Part shown: positions 20,516-31,186 of the stretch, one piece after another
Layout: each line of letters begins with the position of its first letter
Numbering within the stretch: position 1 is the first letter of the stretch
Made by a program: the position numbers and the translations under genes
The notes under the pieces: model-generated
Told to the model about the DNA's origin: nothing
Seen by the model: the letters and a program-made list of their open reading frames with translations, nothing else
Database searches by the model: none
From: Trichlorobacter ammonificans
GTDB lineage: Bacteria > Desulfobacterota > Desulfuromonadia > Geobacterales > Pseudopelobacteraceae
Reading direction: 5' to 3'
Assembly: GCF_933509905.1 (NCBI RefSeq)
Contig: NZ_OW150024.1
Location: forward strand, 918,001-982,000
DNA length: 64,000 bases

Positions 20516-21373
20516 TTACCCCTTTTCCATGTCTCGATGACTGATCCGTACCTCGAAGCCGGCGTTCGTCATCTGTTCGGCCAGCACTTCCACCAGGGCG
20601 ACGGAGCGATGGCGTCCGCCAGTACAGCCCACGGCGATGGTGAGATAACTTTTCCCCTCGCGCCGATAGGACGGGAGGAGAAACTCCAGCAAGGAACCGA
20701 ACCGTTTCAGAAATTCCGCGGTTTCCGGCTGACCGCAGACGTACTCCCTGACCTGCGGTTCGCGGCCGCTGTGGGGACGTAATTCCGGAATGAAGTGGGG
20801 GTTGGGCAGGAAACGGACATCCATCACCAGGTTGGCGTCCAGCGGGACACCATAGCGGAAACCGAAGGAAATCAGTTCCACGGCGAAACGGCTGCTTCCT
20901 TCCTCACCCCTGACCAAGCGGATGACCCGGTCACGCAACTGATGCACGTTGAACTCGGAGGTGTCGATGATGCTGGTGGCGTGCTGTCGCAGCAGCGCCA
21001 GCCGCTCCCGTTCGATTCTGATCCCCTCCGGTACCGTACAATGCTCGTCGGCCGGGTGACGCCGCCGTGTTTCCGAGAACCGCCGGATCAGTACTTCGTC
21101 GCTGGCGTCCAGGAAGATGACGTCCACCTGGTGGCCGGCGGCGCGCAGATCGCTGAAGGTTTCCACGATCCCCTTGGCAAGCTCCCGCCCCCGGATGTCG
21201 GTGACCAGCACGGTCCCCTTGAACTGCTCGCCGGATTTTTCGATCAACTCCACAAACTGGCGGAAGAGCCGCACCGGCAGGTTGTCGATGCAGTAGAAGC
21301 CTTCGTCTTCCAGCGCCTTGACCACCGTGGATTTTCCCGACCCCGACATGCCGGTAATCACCAGAACGCGCAT
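20516..21373 (-). CDS. rapZ: RNase adapter protein / nucleotide-binding protein RapZ
   Basis: 285-residue P-loop protein. Walker A is GMSGSGKST (residues 8-16), then DIRGREL, the FLDASDEVLIRRFSETRRRHP signature, and the C-terminal domain with GCTGGRHRSV. In E. coli it directs RNase E to the GlmZ sRNA; no such sRNA is apparent here, so the local function is unknown. Conserved position between hprK (3 bp upstream) and the EIIA gene. Confidence 0.95.
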   Translation of the reverse strand: MRVLVITGMSGSGKSTVVKALEDEGFYCIDNLPVRLFRQFVELIEKSGEQFKGTVLVTDIRGRELAKGIVETFSDLRAAGHQVDVIFLDASDEVLIRRFSETRRRHPADEHCTVPEGIRIERERLALLRQHATSIIDTSEFNVHQLRDRVIRLVRGEEGSSRFAVELISFGFRYGVPLDANLVMDVRFLPNPHFIPELRPHSGREPQVREYVCGQPETAEFLKRFGSLLEFLLPSYRREGKSYLTIAVGCTGGRHRSVALVEVLAEQMTNAGFEVRISHRDMEKG

Positions 21374-21376
21374 TGT

Positions 21377-22336
21377 CTACTCCACCTCGTCGCCCAGGGG
21401 ACGGCTCTCCATGCGGGCCAGCAGACGGGCCTGGAAATCCCGTGCCGAGTGATACCCCATCCCCTTGAGCAGGAAGTTGCGGGCGGCCACCTCGATGATG
21501 GCGCCCAGGTTGCGACCGGGCCGCACCGGGATGGTCAGGTGGGGCAGCTCCACCCCCAGGATGCTGACGGTATGATCGTCAACCCCCAGCCGATCATACT
21601 CCTGATTCGGATTCCACTCCACCAGTTCCACCATCAGGTCGACGATCTTCTTTTCGCGGATTGAGGAAACGCCGTAGAGGTCCTTGATGTTGATGATGCC
21701 GAGGCCCCGGATCTCCATCAGGTACTGAATCTGCTCCACCGGTTGCCCCACCAGGGCTGCCGGCATTTTCTTCTTGATGAAGACCATGTCGTCGGACACC
21801 AGGCGGTGCCCCCTGATGATCAGTTCCAGAGCGCATTCGCTTTTGCCGATGCCGCTCTTGCCGGTCAACAGCACTCCGACTCCCAGCACATCCACCAGCA
21901 CACCGTGCAGATGGGTGGTGGGCAGGAGCCGCTCCTCCAGGAACTTGGTGACGAGCGAAATGAAAGTGGAGGACTGATGGTTGGTGCCCAGCACCGGAAT
22001 TCCCTGCTCCCCGGTTGCTTCCAGAAAGAAGGGAGGAGGAACCAACCCCTTGGTGACGATGAAGCAGGAAATGGGGAAACGGCAGAGGGCGCGGGCGTTT
22101 TCCCGGAGCAGTTCCTCGTCCAACTGGTTCAGGTAGGAAATCTCCGTATTGCCCAGGATCTGGATCCGGTCGGGATGCAGGTGGCTGGTATAGCCGGTCA
22201 GGGCCAGCCCCGGTTTCTGGAGGCGGGACGAGGTGACCCGGTGATCCAGGCCGGCCGTGCCGGAAATCAGGCTCAGGTCCAGTCCGTATTCGTCGTCGTC
22301 CAGCAGATCCTGTATGGAGAGGCTGATGGTATCCAT
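21377..22336 (-). CDS. hprK: HPr kinase/phosphorylase
   Basis: 319-residue bifunctional enzyme that phosphorylates and dephosphorylates Ser46 of HPr. The P-loop is GKSGIGKS (residues 159-166), preceded by HLHGVLVDVLGVGVL, with EIRGLGIINI and RPGRNLGAIIEVAARN further on. The start ATG (complement of 22334-22336) has almost no Shine-Dalgarno sequence. A perfect 15-bp hairpin ends 11 bp upstream of it on this strand, which may affect initiation. An alternative start 45 bp upstream would place the hairpin inside the gene and looks less natural. Confidence 0.93.
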   Translation of the reverse strand: MDTISLSIQDLLDDDEYGLDLSLISGTAGLDHRVTSSRLQKPGLALTGYTSHLHPDRIQILGNTEISYLNQLDEELLRENARALCRFPISCFIVTKGLVPPPFFLEATGEQGIPVLGTNHQSSTFISLVTKFLEERLLPTTHLHGVLVDVLGVGVLLTGKSGIGKSECALELIIRGHRLVSDDMVFIKKKMPAALVGQPVEQIQYLMEIRGLGIINIKDLYGVSSIREKKIVDLMVELVEWNPNQEYDRLGVDDHTVSILGVELPHLTIPVRPGRNLGAIIEVAARNFLLKGMGYHSARDFQARLLARMESRPLGDEVE

Positions 22337-22347
22337 GGCTACCGAAG

Positions 22348-22379
22348 GCCTGCGCGGCGGCCGGGGCCGCCGCGCAGGC
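22348..22379 (-). promoter_or_regulatory. Perfect 15-bp inverted repeat before hprK
   Basis: GCCTGCGCGGCGGCC (22348-22362) is exactly repeated inverted at 22365-22379 with only GG between. It fills the gap between the hpf stop and the hprK start. No T tract follows on either strand, so it is not a classic terminator. It may stabilise the hpf mRNA 3' end or limit hprK translation. Confidence 0.6.
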
Positions 22380-22386
22380 ACGGGGT

Positions 22387-22932
22387 CTAGCTCCGCTGGG
22401 GCTCGATCAGGCCGAAGTTACCGTCCTTACGGCGGTAGAGCACGTTGATCTCGCCGGAACGCGCATCGCTGAACACCAGGAAATCCTTGTGCAGCAGATC
22501 CATCTGCATGACCGCCTCTTCAACCGCCATCGGCTTGGCGGTTTCGGTCTTGGTGGTGATCACCACCGGCTCCGGCTGCGCCTCCAGGCTTTCAGCCTGC
22601 AGGATCTTCTTGGAAACGGTACGGCCATTGCCGTTGGCACCCGGCTTGTGATCCTTCAGCTTTTCCTTGTAGCGCTTCAACTGGCGCTCGATCTTGTCCA
22701 GCACCATGTCCACGGCGGCGTACATGTCGCTGGTGGCTTCCGATGCCTTGGTGGTGATGCCGCGAGCGTTGATGACGATTTCGACGATGTGACGGATTTT
22801 TTCAACCGTGAAATACACCTGGGCAGTGATCGGCTCGTCAATGTACTTGGTGACCCGCTCCAGCTTCTCCTCGGCGTAGGCTTTCAGCGCCTCGCTCTGC
22901 TCCATATGCCGAAAGGTTGTGATGACTTGCAT
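22387..22932 (-). CDS. hpf: Ribosome hibernation promoting factor, long form
   Basis: 181 residues. The N-terminal HPF/YfiA domain (about 1-100; MQVITTFRHMEQSEALKAYA, then YFTVEKIRHIVEIVINARG) binds the 30S decoding region. The linker leads to a C-terminal dimerisation domain of about 55 residues (KPMAVEEAVMQMDLLHKDFL, FSDARSGEINVLYRRKDGNF). The long form makes 100S ribosome dimers by itself. Located directly after rpoN, the usual place in proteobacteria. Confidence 0.95.
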   Translation of the reverse strand: MQVITTFRHMEQSEALKAYAEEKLERVTKYIDEPITAQVYFTVEKIRHIVEIVINARGITTKASEATSDMYAAVDMVLDKIERQLKRYKEKLKDHKPGANGNGRTVSKKILQAESLEAQPEPVVITTKTETAKPMAVEEAVMQMDLLHKDFLVFSDARSGEINVLYRRKDGNFGLIEPQRS

Positions 22933-22974
22933 GATGTTTTCCTCCTGTGGGTAGTTGCCTCTGGAAAGAGTATA

Positions 22975-24423
<1,449 letters not shown>

Positions 24424-24441
24424 GCTCTGCTCCCGTTCCAG

Positions 24442-25182
24442 CTACAGCCTGAACGCTTCGCCCAGGTAAATTTCCCGGGCACGTCTGCTTTCGGCGATTT
24501 CTGCCGGCGTGCCGAACTCCAGTACCTCGCCTGCGCTGACAATGTAAGCCGCATCACAGACGCCGAGCGTTTCCCGCACATTGTGGTCCGAGATCAGTAC
24601 GCCGATATTGCGGGCCTTGAGCGAAGTGATCAGATGCTGGATGTCGGCCACGGCGATCGGATCGATGCCGGCGAACGGTTCGTCCAGCAGGATGAAGGCC
24701 GGGGAGGTGATCAGGGCCCGGGCGATCTCCACCCGCCGTCGCTCGCCGCCGGAGAGAGCGTAGCCCATGGTGTCGGCCACGTGGGCGATGCCGAACTCCT
24801 CCAGCAATTCCTGGGCCCGGTGCCGCTGCAGCTCCCGGTCCTCCTCGACGGTTTCAAGGATTGCCAGCAGGTTGTCCCGCACGGACAGCTTGCGGAAGAC
24901 CGAGGCTTCCTGGGGCAGGTAGCTGATTCCCCGTCTGGCCCGCAGGTGCATCGGAAAGGTGGTGATATCCTCGTCATCCAGGTATACCGCACCGCCTTCG
25001 GGGCGGGTCAGCCCCACCACCATGTAAAAGGTGGTGGTCTTGCCGGCGCCGTTGGGGCCCAAGAGGCCGATCACCTGACCGGTGGCAAGGGACAGGCTCA
25101 CCCCCGAAACCACGGTCCGCTTGCCGTAGCTCTTGCAGAGTCCCTCGGCCCTGAGCCGCCGTTCAGCGTTTGCTGCCATCAT
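24442..25182 (-). CDS. lptB: LPS export ABC transporter ATP-binding protein
   Basis: 246 residues; ATPase of the LptB2FG complex that drives lipopolysaccharide to the outer membrane. Walker [11 protein letters not shown]-loop YLPQEASVF, signature [15 protein letters not shown], Walker [13 protein letters not shown] and the H-loop ISDHNV are all present. The 5' end overlaps lptA by 20 bp. lptF and lptG are not in the window. Confidence 0.95.
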   Translation of the reverse strand: MMAANAERRLRAEGLCKSYGKRTVVSGVSLSLATGQVIGLLGPNGAGKTTTFYMVVGLTRPEGGAVYLDDEDITTFPMHLRARRGISYLPQEASVFRKLSVRDNLLAILETVEEDRELQRHRAQELLEEFGIAHVADTMGYALSGGERRRVEIARALITSPAFILLDEPFAGIDPIAVADIQHLITSLKARNIGVLISDHNVRETLGVCDAAYIVSAGEVLEFGTPAEIAESRRAREIYLGEAFRL

Positions 25183-25699
25183 CGCTTTTCCGCGGGGCGG
25201 AGCCCGCCTTGGGATGGATCACCGCCTCGACCCGTCCCGAGCCGCCGCCATCCACCACGCTGCGTTCGTCGTCGATATGGTAGGTGATCACGTTGCCGGT
25301 GATCGAGTCGTTGCCGCGGGTTACCCGCGGATTGACGGTGAGGGTGATCCTGCCTGCCCTGGTCTCGTAGACGGCATGGCCGCCGGTGCCGATCCGGTCG
25401 CTCTGCACGATCCGTACATTGCCGACGGCAATGATCCGGTCCACCTCCTCGGACTGCTCGCCGTAATAGATTTCCAGGCGGTCGGCGTAGATGGTCACAT
25501 CCTGCTGGCGGGAAACCACCCGGCCGCTGAAGATGGCTTTCTTGCCCTTGTTGTCGGCCTGCAGATGGTCGGCCGTGACCGTGATCGGCATCTGCGAACG
25601 GTCCGTGCGGCCGGACGGCTCTGCCGCCGACGCGGAGAAGGCCGGCAGCAGCGCCAAAACGGCGACGAGCAGGCGAATCAGCAGGTCAACGTTGTACAT
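25163..25699 (-). CDS. lptA: LPS transport periplasmic protein LptA
   Basis: 178 residues. A cleavable signal peptide (about 1-26, ending SASAA) precedes an OstA-like beta-jellyroll ([40 protein letters not shown]). It forms the periplasmic bridge carrying LPS from LptC to LptD. It overlaps lptC by 14 bp and lptB by 20 bp. Confidence 0.93.
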   Translation of the reverse strand: MYNVDLLIRLLVAVLALLPAFSASAAEPSGRTDRSQMPITVTADHLQADNKGKKAIFSGRVVSRQQDVTIYADRLEIYYGEQSEEVDRIIAVGNVRIVQSDRIGTGGHAVYETRAGRITLTVNPRVTRGNDSITGNVITYHIDDERSVVDGGGSGRVEAVIHPKAGSAPRKSDDGSKR

Positions 25700-26267
25700 G
25701 GTATCCCTCGATCACTGAATGTACCTGACGGCGAAACCGGATCTGCTCGTCCTTCAGGATCAGTTCCATCCCCACCGCCGTCAGGGTCAGGCGACCATCG
25801 GTCACCCGAACCGGCCGGTCCGTGCTGACCACCCCCCGGGCGGGCCGGTATTCCAGGTGGTCGGTTTCAAGTACCATCCCCCGGCGGGTAACGATACGGA
25901 CCCGTCCGTCCATCTGTACGGTCCGGTTCGGTTCGTCGTACAGACCGGTCTGCGAGGTGAGCAGCGCCCCTCCCGCCGCACCCTCGTGGATTTCGGTCCG
26001 CACCAGGTGCAGACGGACCCGACCGGTTTCCTTGTCGTACTCCGCCCGCTCCGCGGTCAGGTCCCAGAGCTTCTCGTTGCCCCGCATCTCCGAAAAGGAG
26101 GCGCGGGACATGGCCATGTCGATGTCGGGGGAACTGTTCCGGGGAGGTGCGTCGGGCGGGACCGAACGGAACTGCTTCAGGGCGACCGTTCCCGCGATGG
26201 CCGCGCTGATACCCAGAATAACCGCTGCCAGAATCTGTCTGATCCGCTTGGACGCCGCCGTTGACAT
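25686..26267 (-). CDS. lptC: LPS export system protein LptC
   Basis: 193 residues. A membrane anchor at about residues 10-30 (RQILAAVILGISAAIAGTVA) precedes a periplasmic OstA-fold domain (WDLTAERAEYDKETGRVRLH; MVLETDHLEYRPARGVVSTD). Takes LPS from LptBFG and passes it to LptA, encoded next. Start ATG is the complement of 26265-26267; in-frame codons upstream run into the intergenic region and lack similarity to the family. Confidence 0.88.
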   Translation of the reverse strand: MSTAASKRIRQILAAVILGISAAIAGTVALKQFRSVPPDAPPRNSSPDIDMAMSRASFSEMRGNEKLWDLTAERAEYDKETGRVRLHLVRTEIHEGAAGGALLTSQTGLYDEPNRTVQMDGRVRIVTRRGMVLETDHLEYRPARGVVSTDRPVRVTDGRLTLTAVGMELILKDEQIRFRRQVHSVIEGYHVQR

Positions 26268-26352
26268 GAAAAACACTATAGCATCGGGGCGAGCGGCTGT
26301 CCAGACGTTAGCAGGCGGAAGGCAGGTAGTTGGCACAAAGATTGTATGAGTT

Positions 26353-26871
26353 TCACAGATCGTAGCGCCGGACAACCAGTTCTTCCCAGGCACCACGTCC
26401 TTTCAGCAGCAGATCGCACAGCTCCCGCACCGCCCCCATGCCGCCGCCGCAGCCCGACACAAAGGCTGCCGCCGCCCGTACTTCCGGCAGGGCGTCGCAG
26501 GGGGCGGCGGCAAACGCAACCCGACGCATCACCGGCACGTCGATGACGTCGTCCCCCATGTAGGCCACCTGGTGGTCCGCCAGGCCGGTACGCCGCAGCA
26601 TGTCCGCATAACTTTCCAGCTTCTGCAGCGATCCCTGGTAGACCAGTTCTATCCCCAGTTCCCGTGCTCGCAGGTCCACCACCGGCGAGGTACGGCCGCT
26701 GATGATCCCCACCTGGATGCCGGCCCGCTGCACCAGCTTGATGCCGTGGCCGTCCTTGACGTTGAAGAACTTGGTCTCCACCCCGTTGGCGTCCCAGACG
26801 ATCCGGCCGTCGGTCATGACGCCGTCCACATCCAGGATCAGCAGCTCGATATGTTTGAGTTTCTCCATCAT
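26353..26871 (-). CDS. kdsC: 3-deoxy-D-manno-octulosonate 8-phosphate phosphatase
   Basis: 172-residue HAD hydrolase of the tetrameric C0 type without a cap domain. Motif I is LDVDGVMTDG, motif II GIISGRTS, motif IV YMGDDVIDVPVMRRVA. Removes phosphate from Kdo-8-P in lipid A-core synthesis. ATGA overlap with the kdsD stop shows translational coupling. Confidence 0.95.
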   Translation of the reverse strand: MMEKLKHIELLILDVDGVMTDGRIVWDANGVETKFFNVKDGHGIKLVQRAGIQVGIISGRTSPVVDLRARELGIELVYQGSLQKLESYADMLRRTGLADHQVAYMGDDVIDVPVMRRVAFAAAPCDALPEVRAAAAFVSGCGGGMGAVRELCDLLLKGRGAWEELVVRRYDL

Positions 26872-27836
26872 GCGATGCCCGCCTTGAGGAGATCGTGCAG
26901 GTGGAGGACGCCGCAGGGGACGGCATCCGTGTCGTTGTCGAACACGAACAGCGAGGTGATGGCGTGACGCTCCATCAGCTGCAGGGCCGCGGCGGCCAGT
27001 TCCTGACGCCGGATCCGCTTCGGGCCCCGCCGCATCAGGCTGCCGGCCGTGGTCTGCAGAATATCCTCACCCCGTTCCAGGGAGCGGCGCAAGTCGCCGT
27101 CGGTGATGACCCCCAGCAGCCGGCCGGTGTCGTCGGTCACCCCGGTCACCCCCAGCCCCTTGGCGGTGATGACGAACAGCGCCTCCTTCATCGGGGTCGC
27201 CTCGTACACCAGCGGGATGGCGTCTCCCCGGTGCATCAGATCCTCCACCCGCAGGAGCAGCTTCTTGCCCAGGGCGCCGCCGGGGTGGAACAGGGCGAAG
27301 TCCTCGGCCTGGAAGCCCCGTTCCACCAGCAGGGCCACGGCCAGGGCATCTCCCATGGCCAGGGTGGCGGTGGTGGAGGAGGTGGGGGCCAGTCCCAGGG
27401 GACAGGCCTCTTCGGCAACCGATACATCCAGGTGAATATCGGCGGTCCGGGCCAGGGTGGAGTCGGGTCTGCCGCTGAGCGCGACCAGGCTGGCGCCGAG
27501 CCGCTTCACCACCGGCAGAATGCGCAGTAGTTCATCGGTCTCGCCGCTGTTGGAAATGGCAATCACCACATCCCCCTTCATGATCATCCCCAGGTCGCCG
27601 TGGATCCCCTCGGCGGGATGGAGAAAGAAGGCCGGCGTACCGGTGGAGGCCATGGTGGAAGCGATCTTCTGGCCAATCAGCCCCGACTTGCCCATGCCGC
27701 TCACCACCACCCGTCCCGGGCTGGCCAGGATCAGCCGCACCGCCTGTTCAAACGAGCTGTCGAGCCGGTGCGTCAGGGCGGCCACGGCCCGGGCCTCGGC
27801 GTCGATTACCTTGCGCGCCTCGTCGAGAATTCCCAT
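26868..27836 (-). CDS. kdsD: D-arabinose 5-phosphate isomerase
   Basis: 322 residues: an N-terminal SIS sugar isomerase domain (VVSGMGKSGLIGQKIASTMA, HGDLGMI, AISNSGETDELLRI) and two C-terminal CBS domains (MHRGDAIPLV and LMRRGPKRIRRQE). Converts ribulose 5-phosphate to arabinose 5-phosphate, the substrate of KdsA. Sits between kdsA (2 bp) and kdsC (4-bp overlap), giving three consecutive Kdo enzymes. Confidence 0.95.
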   Translation of the reverse strand: MGILDEARKVIDAEARAVAALTHRLDSSFEQAVRLILASPGRVVVSGMGKSGLIGQKIASTMASTGTPAFFLHPAEGIHGDLGMIMKGDVVIAISNSGETDELLRILPVVKRLGASLVALSGRPDSTLARTADIHLDVSVAEEACPLGLAPTSSTTATLAMGDALAVALLVERGFQAEDFALFHPGGALGKKLLLRVEDLMHRGDAIPLVYEATPMKEALFVITAKGLGVTGVTDDTGRLLGVITDGDLRRSLERGEDILQTTAGSLMRRGPKRIRRQELAAAALQLMERHAITSLFVFDNDTDAVPCGVLHLHDLLKAGIA

Positions 27837-27838
27837 GG

Positions 27839-28660
27839 TCAGCTCCGGGCCACGGCGTCGATGGCCTGCAGCTTCTTGAGCAGTGCCGGCAGCTCCGCCA
27901 GTGGTATGGAGTTGGGGCCGTCGCAGCGGGCCACGGCCGGATCCTCATGCACCTCCATGAAGATGCCGTCGATGCCGGTGGCCACGGCGGCGCGGGAGAG
28001 GTACTCAACGAACTCCCGCTGGCCGCCGGAGCTGTCCCCCTGGCCGCCCGGAAGCTGGACGCTGTGGGTGGCGTCAAAGACCACCGGGTAGCCGAAAGCC
28101 CTCATCACCGGCAGGGAACGCATGTCCACCACCAGGTTGTTGTAGCCGAAGGAGGCACCCCGCTCGGTGAGGATGATATTCTCGTTACCGGCGGCGGCGA
28201 CCTTGCCCACCACGTTCTTCATGTCCCAGGGGGCCAGGAACTGCCCCTTCTTGACGTTCACCGTCTTGCCGGTGCGGGCTGCGGCCGTCACCAGGTCGGT
28301 CTGGCGGCAGAGAAAAGCAGGAATCTGCAGCACGTCCAGCACCTGGGCCGCCGGCGCCACCTGCTCAATGGAGTGGATGTCGGACAGCACCGGAATCCCC
28401 AGGGAGTCGCGGACTTTCTGCAGGATACGCAGTCCCTCGTCCAGGCCGGGACCGCGGAAGGCGGCAGCCGAGGTGCGGTTGGCCTTGTCGTAGGATGCCT
28501 TGAACACCAGCGGCAGGGAAAGGCCGTTGCAGATGGTCATGAGCCGTTCCGCATGGCGCAGGGTGGCTGATTCGTCTTCGATGACACAGGGGCCGGCGAT
28601 CAGCACCAGGGGACGGCCGCCGCCGATCTTCACGGCTCCGATGGAAAGTTCTTTGGTCAT
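27839..28660 (-). CDS. kdsA: 2-dehydro-3-deoxyphosphooctonate aldolase (Kdo-8-phosphate synthase)
   Basis: 273 residues; condenses phosphoenolpyruvate with arabinose 5-phosphate. Motifs: [59 protein letters not shown] and [13 protein letters not shown]. Start ATG is the complement of 28658-28660. First gene of the Kdo/Lpt run; the gap upstream holds a terminator-like hairpin. Confidence 0.96.
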   Translation of the reverse strand: MTKELSIGAVKIGGGRPLVLIAGPCVIEDESATLRHAERLMTICNGLSLPLVFKASYDKANRTSAAAFRGPGLDEGLRILQKVRDSLGIPVLSDIHSIEQVAPAAQVLDVLQIPAFLCRQTDLVTAAARTGKTVNVKKGQFLAPWDMKNVVGKVAAAGNENIILTERGASFGYNNLVVDMRSLPVMRAFGYPVVFDATHSVQLPGGQGDSSGGQREFVEYLSRAAVATGIDGIFMEVHEDPAVARCDGPNSIPLAELPALLKKLQAIDAVARS

Positions 28661-28676
28661 GGGGTAGGTCTCCGAT

Positions 28677-28703
28677 GAAAAAGACCCCGCAGTTCCCGCG
28701 GGG
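28677..28703 (-). terminator. Rho-independent terminator or attenuator upstream of kdsA
   Basis: On the minus strand CCCCGC (28703-28698), a 7-nt loop and GCGGGG (28690-28685) are followed by TCTTTTTC. It stands about 17 bp before the kdsA start, yet no minus-strand gene precedes it closely. It may be the relic of an upstream gene's terminator or a kdsA attenuator. Confidence 0.6.
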
Positions 28704-28851
28704 CAGGCTTTCTTACTACCACGTTGGCCGCCCGTTTGACAAGCTCCCCGTTGCAAGGAATCCTGATTGCTTACTTGTAAAGTGGGCTGAATTGCGTTAG
28801 GTTTTTCCTGTGAAACCGTCGGGGAATGCATACGAGGGAAGGGACGCCTGC

Positions 28852-29160
28852 ATGGTGCCGCTGCTTCTTGCGCTCCTTGTGCTGATTCTGGCGCAGGGGG
28901 CCAGTGTTCCCCCGCTTGTCCTTGATGACGAACACGCCGGTTTCAAGAATGCTTCGCAGTACCTCCGGCCCGTTGTCAAAGGGCAGGGGGCGTTCCGCCA
29001 TCTTTCCGCCGCCAAGCCCTCCTTCAGTGCCGATCTTTACGACACGGTTCCCTGTCGTTTCAGGGATACCGACAGTGGCGTCCCCGGTCCGTTCCGGCAG
29101 CCGGACGTCCCGCCTGCCGCTCCCGTGGCCGCCGTCCCTGCCCGGGCTCCTCCTGCGTAA
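28852..29160 (+). CDS. Small exported hypothetical protein
   Basis: Possible gene of 102 residues that I do not recognise. A hydrophobic N-terminus ([20 protein letters not shown]) looks like a signal peptide, and the last 30 residues are Pro/Ala rich. AAGGGA lies about 9 bp before ATG 28852. A competing minus-strand frame (28771-29001) overlaps it and shows no known motif. Support is moderate at best. Confidence 0.4.
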   Translation: MVPLLLALLVLILAQGASVPPLVLDDEHAGFKNASQYLRPVVKGQGAFRHLSAAKPSFSADLYDTVPCRFRDTDSGVPGPFRQPDVPPAAPVAAVPARAPPA

Positions 29161-29336
29161 TCCTTTCAGGCATCGCCAGTGATGACGCGTGCCTTCCCTC
29201 AGCCGTCCCTTGGTTGTTCGGGAGCGCTGTCGGAGGCACTCCAGCTTCGTTCACGTCCGTCGCGACTGCGACGGTGCGTGTGACAACCATCCGGCTGCTT
29301 GGGGATACCGGGCAGCGGGAGCTAGATAGGAGGCCC

Positions 29337-31100
29337 ATGCACGACCTCGGTTTGATCATGACTATAACCGGCGGTTTTACCGCCGCCCTGTTGTTCGGTT
29401 ACCTGACCCAGCGCCTGGGGATGTCGCCCATCGTCGGCTACCTGTTGGCCGGCATCGCCGTCGGAAGCCACACCCCGGGCTTTGTCGCCGACCGTCATAT
29501 GGCGGAGCAGTTCGCCGAAATCGGCGTTATTCTGCTCATGTTCGGCGTTGGCCTGCAGTTTCATGCCAAGGAGCTGCTGGAAGTGCGGCGGGTGGCCATA
29601 CCGGGCGCCATTTTCCAGAGCGCCGTGGCCACCGTGCTCTGCTGTCTGGTGGCGCGGCTTTTGGGTTGGAGCTGGTCCGCCGGCATCGTGTTCGGTTTTG
29701 CCGTGTCGGTGGCCAGTACGGTGGTGCTGCTGCGGGTGCTGGTGGACAACAACGAGCTGCACACCCCCACCGGTCACATCGCCGTGGGGTGGCTGGTGGT
29801 GGAGGATATCTTCACCGTATTCATGATGGTGGTGCTGCCGGTGCTGTTCGGCGCCGGTGCGGCCGCCTCGGGCGGTCTGGCCGCGGCGGTGGGGCTCTCC
29901 ACCCTCAAGATCGCCGCCCTGGTACTGCTGACCTTTCTGGCCGGCGGGCGGCTGATTCCCTGGCTGCTGGAGCGGGTGGCCGTTACCCGCTCGCGGGAAC
30001 TGTTCACCTTGACCGTGCTGGTGCTGGCACTGGGGATCGCGGTGGGTTCCGCGGTGCTGTTCGGCGTCTCCATGGCCCTGGGAGCCTTTCTGGCCGGCAT
30101 GGTGGTGCGACAGTCCGATTTCAGCTTCCGGGCCGCTTCCGAGGCGTTGCCGATGCGGGACGCCTTTGCCGTGCTCTTCTTCGTATCGGTGGGAATGCTC
30201 TTCGATCCGGCCCACCTGTTACGGGAGCCGGTACTGGTGGGAGCCACCCTGGCCATCATCCTGCTGGGCAAGCCGCTGGCGGCCCTGATCATCGTGCTGG
30301 TGCTGGGCTACTCCCCCCGGGTCGCCCTGTCCGTTGCCGTGGCCCTGGCGCAGATCGGCGAATTTTCCTTCATCCTGGCCACGGTGGGAAGCCAGTTGGG
30401 GGTGCTGGGGGAAGTGGGGTCCCAGACCCTGGTGGCGGCCTCCATCATCTCCATCAGTTTGAACCCCCTGCTCTACAAGCTGATCGGTCCGGTGGAAAAC
30501 CGGTTCAAGCATTTCCGCTTCTGGCAGCTGCTGGAGCAGCGGGCCCGCCGCACCGTCGCGACCGCCCAGGGGGGCGGGGAGGTGCTGCCGCCGGTTTCCC
30601 GCGACCGCGCCATCGTGATCGGCTACGGCCCCACCGGGCGGATGCTGGTCCGCCTGCTGGGGGAGAACGGTATCGAACCGGTGGTGGTAGAGCTGAATCT
30701 TGCCACGGTGCGGCGTTTGAAAAAGGAAGGGGTCGGCGTTATCTACGGTGACGCAACCCTGCAGGATACCTTGAACAATGCAGGAGTGGAGTCCGCAGCC
30801 TTTCTGATTCTCACCTCCGCCGGCATGCAGGGGAGCGAAGAGGTCATCCGGGTGGCGCGGGGTATGAATCCCGGCCTGCGCATCATCGCCCGTTCCACCT
30901 ATCTGCGGGACATGTCGGCCCTGCGCCGGGCCGGTGCCGACACCATCTTCTCCGGCGAGGGAGAGATCGCGCTGAATATGACCGAGCATATCATGCGCAC
31001 GCTGGGGGCCACCGACGAACAGCTGGACCGCGAGCGGGAGCGGATCCGGACCGAACTGTCCGGCGGTAACGTCATGGAAGAAGGGCGCCAGGCGGCCTGA
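29337..31100 (+). CDS. CPA2-family monovalent cation:proton antiporter with TrkA-N domain
   Basis: 587 residues, YbaL/KefB-like. About twelve membrane segments (residues 1-390) of the Na+/H+ exchanger fold, with LMFGVGLQFHAKELLEV and a later ALGAFLAGMVVRQSDFSF. A cytoplasmic NAD-binding RCK/TrkA-N domain follows (AIVIGYGPTGRMLVRLLGEN, GDATLQDTLNNAGVESA). TAGGAGG (29327-29333) precedes ATG 29337. Probably exchanges K+ or Na+ for protons; the ion cannot be told from sequence. Confidence 0.9.
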   Translation: MHDLGLIMTITGGFTAALLFGYLTQRLGMSPIVGYLLAGIAVGSHTPGFVADRHMAEQFAEIGVILLMFGVGLQFHAKELLEVRRVAIPGAIFQSAVATVLCCLVARLLGWSWSAGIVFGFAVSVASTVVLLRVLVDNNELHTPTGHIAVGWLVVEDIFTVFMMVVLPVLFGAGAAASGGLAAAVGLSTLKIAALVLLTFLAGGRLIPWLLERVAVTRSRELFTLTVLVLALGIAVGSAVLFGVSMALGAFLAGMVVRQSDFSFRAASEALPMRDAFAVLFFVSVGMLFDPAHLLREPVLVGATLAIILLGKPLAALIIVLVLGYSPRVALSVAVALAQIGEFSFILATVGSQLGVLGEVGSQTLVAASIISISLNPLLYKLIGPVENRFKHFRFWQLLEQRARRTVATAQGGGEVLPPVSRDRAIVIGYGPTGRMLVRLLGENGIEPVVVELNLATVRRLKKEGVGVIYGDATLQDTLNNAGVESAAFLILTSAGMQGSEEVIRVARGMNPGLRIIARSTYLRDMSALRRAGADTIFSGEGEIALNMTEHIMRTLGATDEQLDRERERIRTELSGGNVMEEGRQAA

Positions 31101-31186
31101 CCCGGCCCCGGCTCCCTTTCGTCGCCCGGAACCGCCGGGGGGATCACGAATACAACAAATACATTTTTTCACGAGGGTATGCCGAT

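Noticed and set aside
28771-29001. 76-codon minus-strand frame upstream of kdsA
   Set aside because: It overlaps the better small plus-strand candidate, lacks a domain, and runs into the region before the terminator-like hairpin.
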